Assembly: GCA_944358495.1 (NCBI GenBank)
Contig: CALVRF010000067.1
Span: 1 to 6,463 of the forward strand
DNA from: an uncultured Bacilli bacterium
GTDB taxonomy: Bacteria > Bacillota_I > Bacilli_A > RF39 > UBA660
Direction: 5' to 3'
DNA: 6,463 bases
The first letter of the stretch is position 1, and the number at the start of each line of letters is the position of its first letter. The position numbers and the translations under genes were made by a program. This document shows, in pieces, positions 4,990-6,463 of this stretch. Below the pieces are notes generated by a model. That model made no database searches. It had not been told where the DNA came from and saw only the letters and a list, made by a program, of their open reading frames with translations.

Positions 4990-6361
4990 AAGTAGTCCCC
5001 TCTCTTGTGTCTTTAATAACAATATTTTGTTTTAAAAGTTCTTCTCTAATTTTATCGGCGGTTTGATAATCTTTTTGGGCCTTAGCTTGGGCTCTTTCAT
5101 TAATTTTTTCATGAATATAGGTTAATAATTTATCATCGATTTTTTCTTCTTTTAAAAGGTTTAACGATAGGACATTATCAAATTCCTTGATAAGATATAA
5201 TTTACTTTTACCGGATAAATTAGATTTTAAAACGTCGTAAATGGTAGTTAAGGCAAGCGCAGTATTTAGATCATTAGATAAAGCTTTTTTAAACTGGTCT
5301 TGATATATTCTTATATCATCTTCAATAGTTCCTTCGTCTTTAATATTACGAATTTTAGTTAATAGTTTATTGTAACTTTCTTTAGCGTTATCTAAATTAG
5401 CAAAGTCAAATAATAATTGTTTGCGGTAATGCGAACTTAAACACATATATCTAAAGATTATAGGGTCATAGCCTTTTTCGACTAAAGTATCGACGGTTAA
5501 AAAATCACCTTTAGATTTACTCATTTTTCCGGTTTTATCATTCAGATGTTCAGTATGAAACCAATAACGACACCAGTTATGGCCTAAATAGGCTTCAGAC
5601 TGGGCAATTTCGTTGGTGTGGTGCGGGAAAATATTATCAACACCACCACAATGAATGTCTAAATATTCACCTAAATATTTTATAGATATAGCAGAACATT
5701 CGATGTGCCAGCCGGGATAGCCTAAGCCGAAAGGACTTTCCCATTTTAATTCTTGGTCTTCGAATTTAGATTTAGTAAACCATAAAACAAAGTCGCCTTG
5801 ATTTTTTTTGTTACTATCGGCTTCGACGCCCTCTCTAACCCCAACTACCATTTCGTCTTCTTTATGGTTGGTTAAGGCATAATAATCATCTAATTTACTA
5901 ATATCAAAGTAAACATTGCCGTTTGATATATAAGCATAGCCTTTTTTTAACAAAACTTCAATCATTTTGATGTAGTCATTAATACAAGAAGTGGCAGGAA
6001 CGACAATTTCTGGCCATTTAATATTTAATTTTTGACAATCTTCTTTAAAAGCTTCGGTATATTTTTTAGCAATATTTAAAACTGTTGTATGTTCTCTTTG
6101 GGCGCCTTTTAACATTTTGTCATCGCCACTATCAGAATCACTAGTTAGATGACCAACATCCGTGATATTCATACATCTTTTGACATTATAGCCTAGATAA
6201 TTTAATGATTTTTCTAAAATATCTTCGGAGATATAGTTACGCATGTTGCCGATATGGGCATAATGATAGACGGTTGGGCCACAAGTGTATAAAGTTACCT
6301 CACCTGAGTTATGAGGCACAAATTCTTCGACTGTTTTAGTTAAAGTATTATATATTTTCAT
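4973..6361 (-). CDS. cysS: Cysteinyl-tRNA synthetase (class I)
   Basis: This cytosolic enzyme ligates cysteine to tRNA-Cys using ATP. From the chosen start the protein is 462 residues, normal for the family. The N-terminal KIYNTLT and the CGPTVY segment (27-32) lead into the HIGN form of the class I HIGH motif at 36-39. The expected zinc ligands are all present: C27, C222 in WHIECSA, H247 and E251 in PHHTNE. KMSKS is at 279-283, followed by a helical DALR-type anticodon-binding region and a conserved-type DTREGTT tail. The segment DVGHLTSD...GDDKM (68-83) marks a CysS subtype different from the Bacillus subtilis form. An ATG 12 nt further upstream (6373) would add MVIF. I prefer 6361 because GGTGAT lies 4 nt before it and the promoter would leave only about 11 nt of leader before 6373. 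It is first in a unit with truB, whose start overlaps its 3' end. Identification is very secure; the exact start is less so. Confidence 0.97.
   Translation of the reverse strand: MKIYNTLTKTVEEFVPHNSGEVTLYTCGPTVYHYAHIGNMRNYISEDILEKSLNYLGYNVKRCMNITDVGHLTSDSDSGDDKMLKGAQREHTTVLNIAKKYTEAFKEDCQKLNIKWPEIVVPATSCINDYIKMIEVLLKKGYAYISNGNVYFDISKLDDYYALTNHKEDEMVVGVREGVEADSNKKNQGDFVLWFTKSKFEDQELKWESPFGLGYPGWHIECSAISIKYLGEYLDIHCGGVDNIFPHHTNEIAQSEAYLGHNWCRYWFHTEHLNDKTGKMSKSKGDFLTVDTLVEKGYDPIIFRYMCLSSHYRKQLLFDFANLDNAKESYNKLLTKIRNIKDEGTIEDDIRIYQDQFKKALSNDLNTALALTTIYDVLKSNLSGKSKLYLIKEFDNVLSLNLLKEEKIDDKLLTYIHEKINERAQAKAQKDYQTADKIREELLKQNIVIKDTREGTTFEIQK
4996..5004 (-). promoter_or_regulatory. truB ribosome binding site inside cysS
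   Basis: The minus strand reads GAGAGGGGA six bases before TTG 4989. These bases also encode Arg-Glu-Gly in the conserved C-terminal DTREGTT of CysS, so one stretch serves as coding sequence and as Shine-Dalgarno. It decides the truB start: TTG 4989 rather than the upstream TTG 5022, which has no comparable site. Confidence 0.75.
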
Positions 6362-6390
6362 GAATATCACCATTTAAACCTTTCTTTAAA

Positions 6391-6419
6391 ATTATATCAT
6401 ATTACTAAATTTTATTCTA
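6391..6419 (-). promoter_or_regulatory. Extended -10 promoter for cysS-truB
   Basis: On the minus strand a perfect TATAAT (6396-6391) is preceded directly by TGA, which fits the TGn extended -10 pattern. With a 17-nt spacer the -35 position reads TAGAAT, only 3 of 6 matches, so the extended -10 would have to carry recognition. The predicted transcription start is near 6384, giving a leader of about 23 nt to the preferred cysS start. There is no room for a T-box, which many Bacillota aminoacyl-tRNA synthetase genes carry. The remaining upstream bases to the window edge (6420-6463) are AT-rich, with a run of eight T on the plus strand, and I see no gene in them. Confidence 0.65.
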
Positions 6420-6463
6420 TAACATTTATTTTACTATGCATTTTGGTTTTTTTTCGAATAATT

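Noticed and set aside
282..6373. Mycoplasma-type code with TGA read as tryptophan
   Set aside because: The low GC suggested it, but the genes are full length without in-frame TGA, and the tryptophan codons checked in pnp and cysS are TGG.
6362..6463. T-box riboswitch upstream of cysS
   Set aside because: The visible -10 leaves only about 23 nt of leader, and no AGGGTGG-type antiterminator sequence or terminator hairpin is present.

Overview
The window looks like chromosomal core-gene DNA from a low-GC, Gram-positive-type bacterium (Bacillota, Bacilli/Erysipelotrichia-like or a related uncultured gut lineage). The reasons are the strong AT bias, AGGAGG-type ribosome binding sites, sigma-A-like promoters and the truB ... 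rpsO-pnp gene neighbourhood. Tryptophan is encoded by TGG in the reading frames checked, and no gene needs TGA read as tryptophan, so the standard bacterial code fits. All six stop codons are TAA or TAG. The taxonomic placement is inference.

All six protein genes lie on the minus strand, so transcription runs from the right edge to the left. (1) 6361-4973 cysS and 4989-4117 truB form a two-gene unit. It has an extended -10 promoter upstream of cysS, a 17-nt overlap between the genes, and a hairpin terminator at the truB stop. (2) 4049-3231 is an unrecognised 272-residue protein gene with its own near-consensus promoter. (3) 3111-2842 rpsO, 2794-665 pnp and 665-282 a small membrane protein with a SHOCT-like tail form a second unit. 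It has its own promoter and a 75-nt leader that may be regulated by S15, an intercistronic hairpin between rpsO and pnp, a 1-nt stop/start overlap between pnp and the last gene, and a strong terminator at the end. (4) 1-281 has no convincing protein gene. It contains a second minus-direction terminator and a 101-nt imperfect inverted repeat that folds like a structured RNA.

The known genes serve translation and RNA metabolism: cysteinyl-tRNA charging (CysS), tRNA U55 pseudouridylation (TruB), the small ribosomal subunit (S15) and RNA decay (PNPase). In Bacillus-type genomes truB is normally followed by ribF (ribC) and then rpsO-pnp. Here the ribF position is occupied by the unknown 272-residue gene, and cysS rather than rbfA precedes truB.

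No previously undescribed multi-gene system is evident. The two things most worth following up are the unknown gene in the ribF slot and the structured inverted repeat near the left edge.
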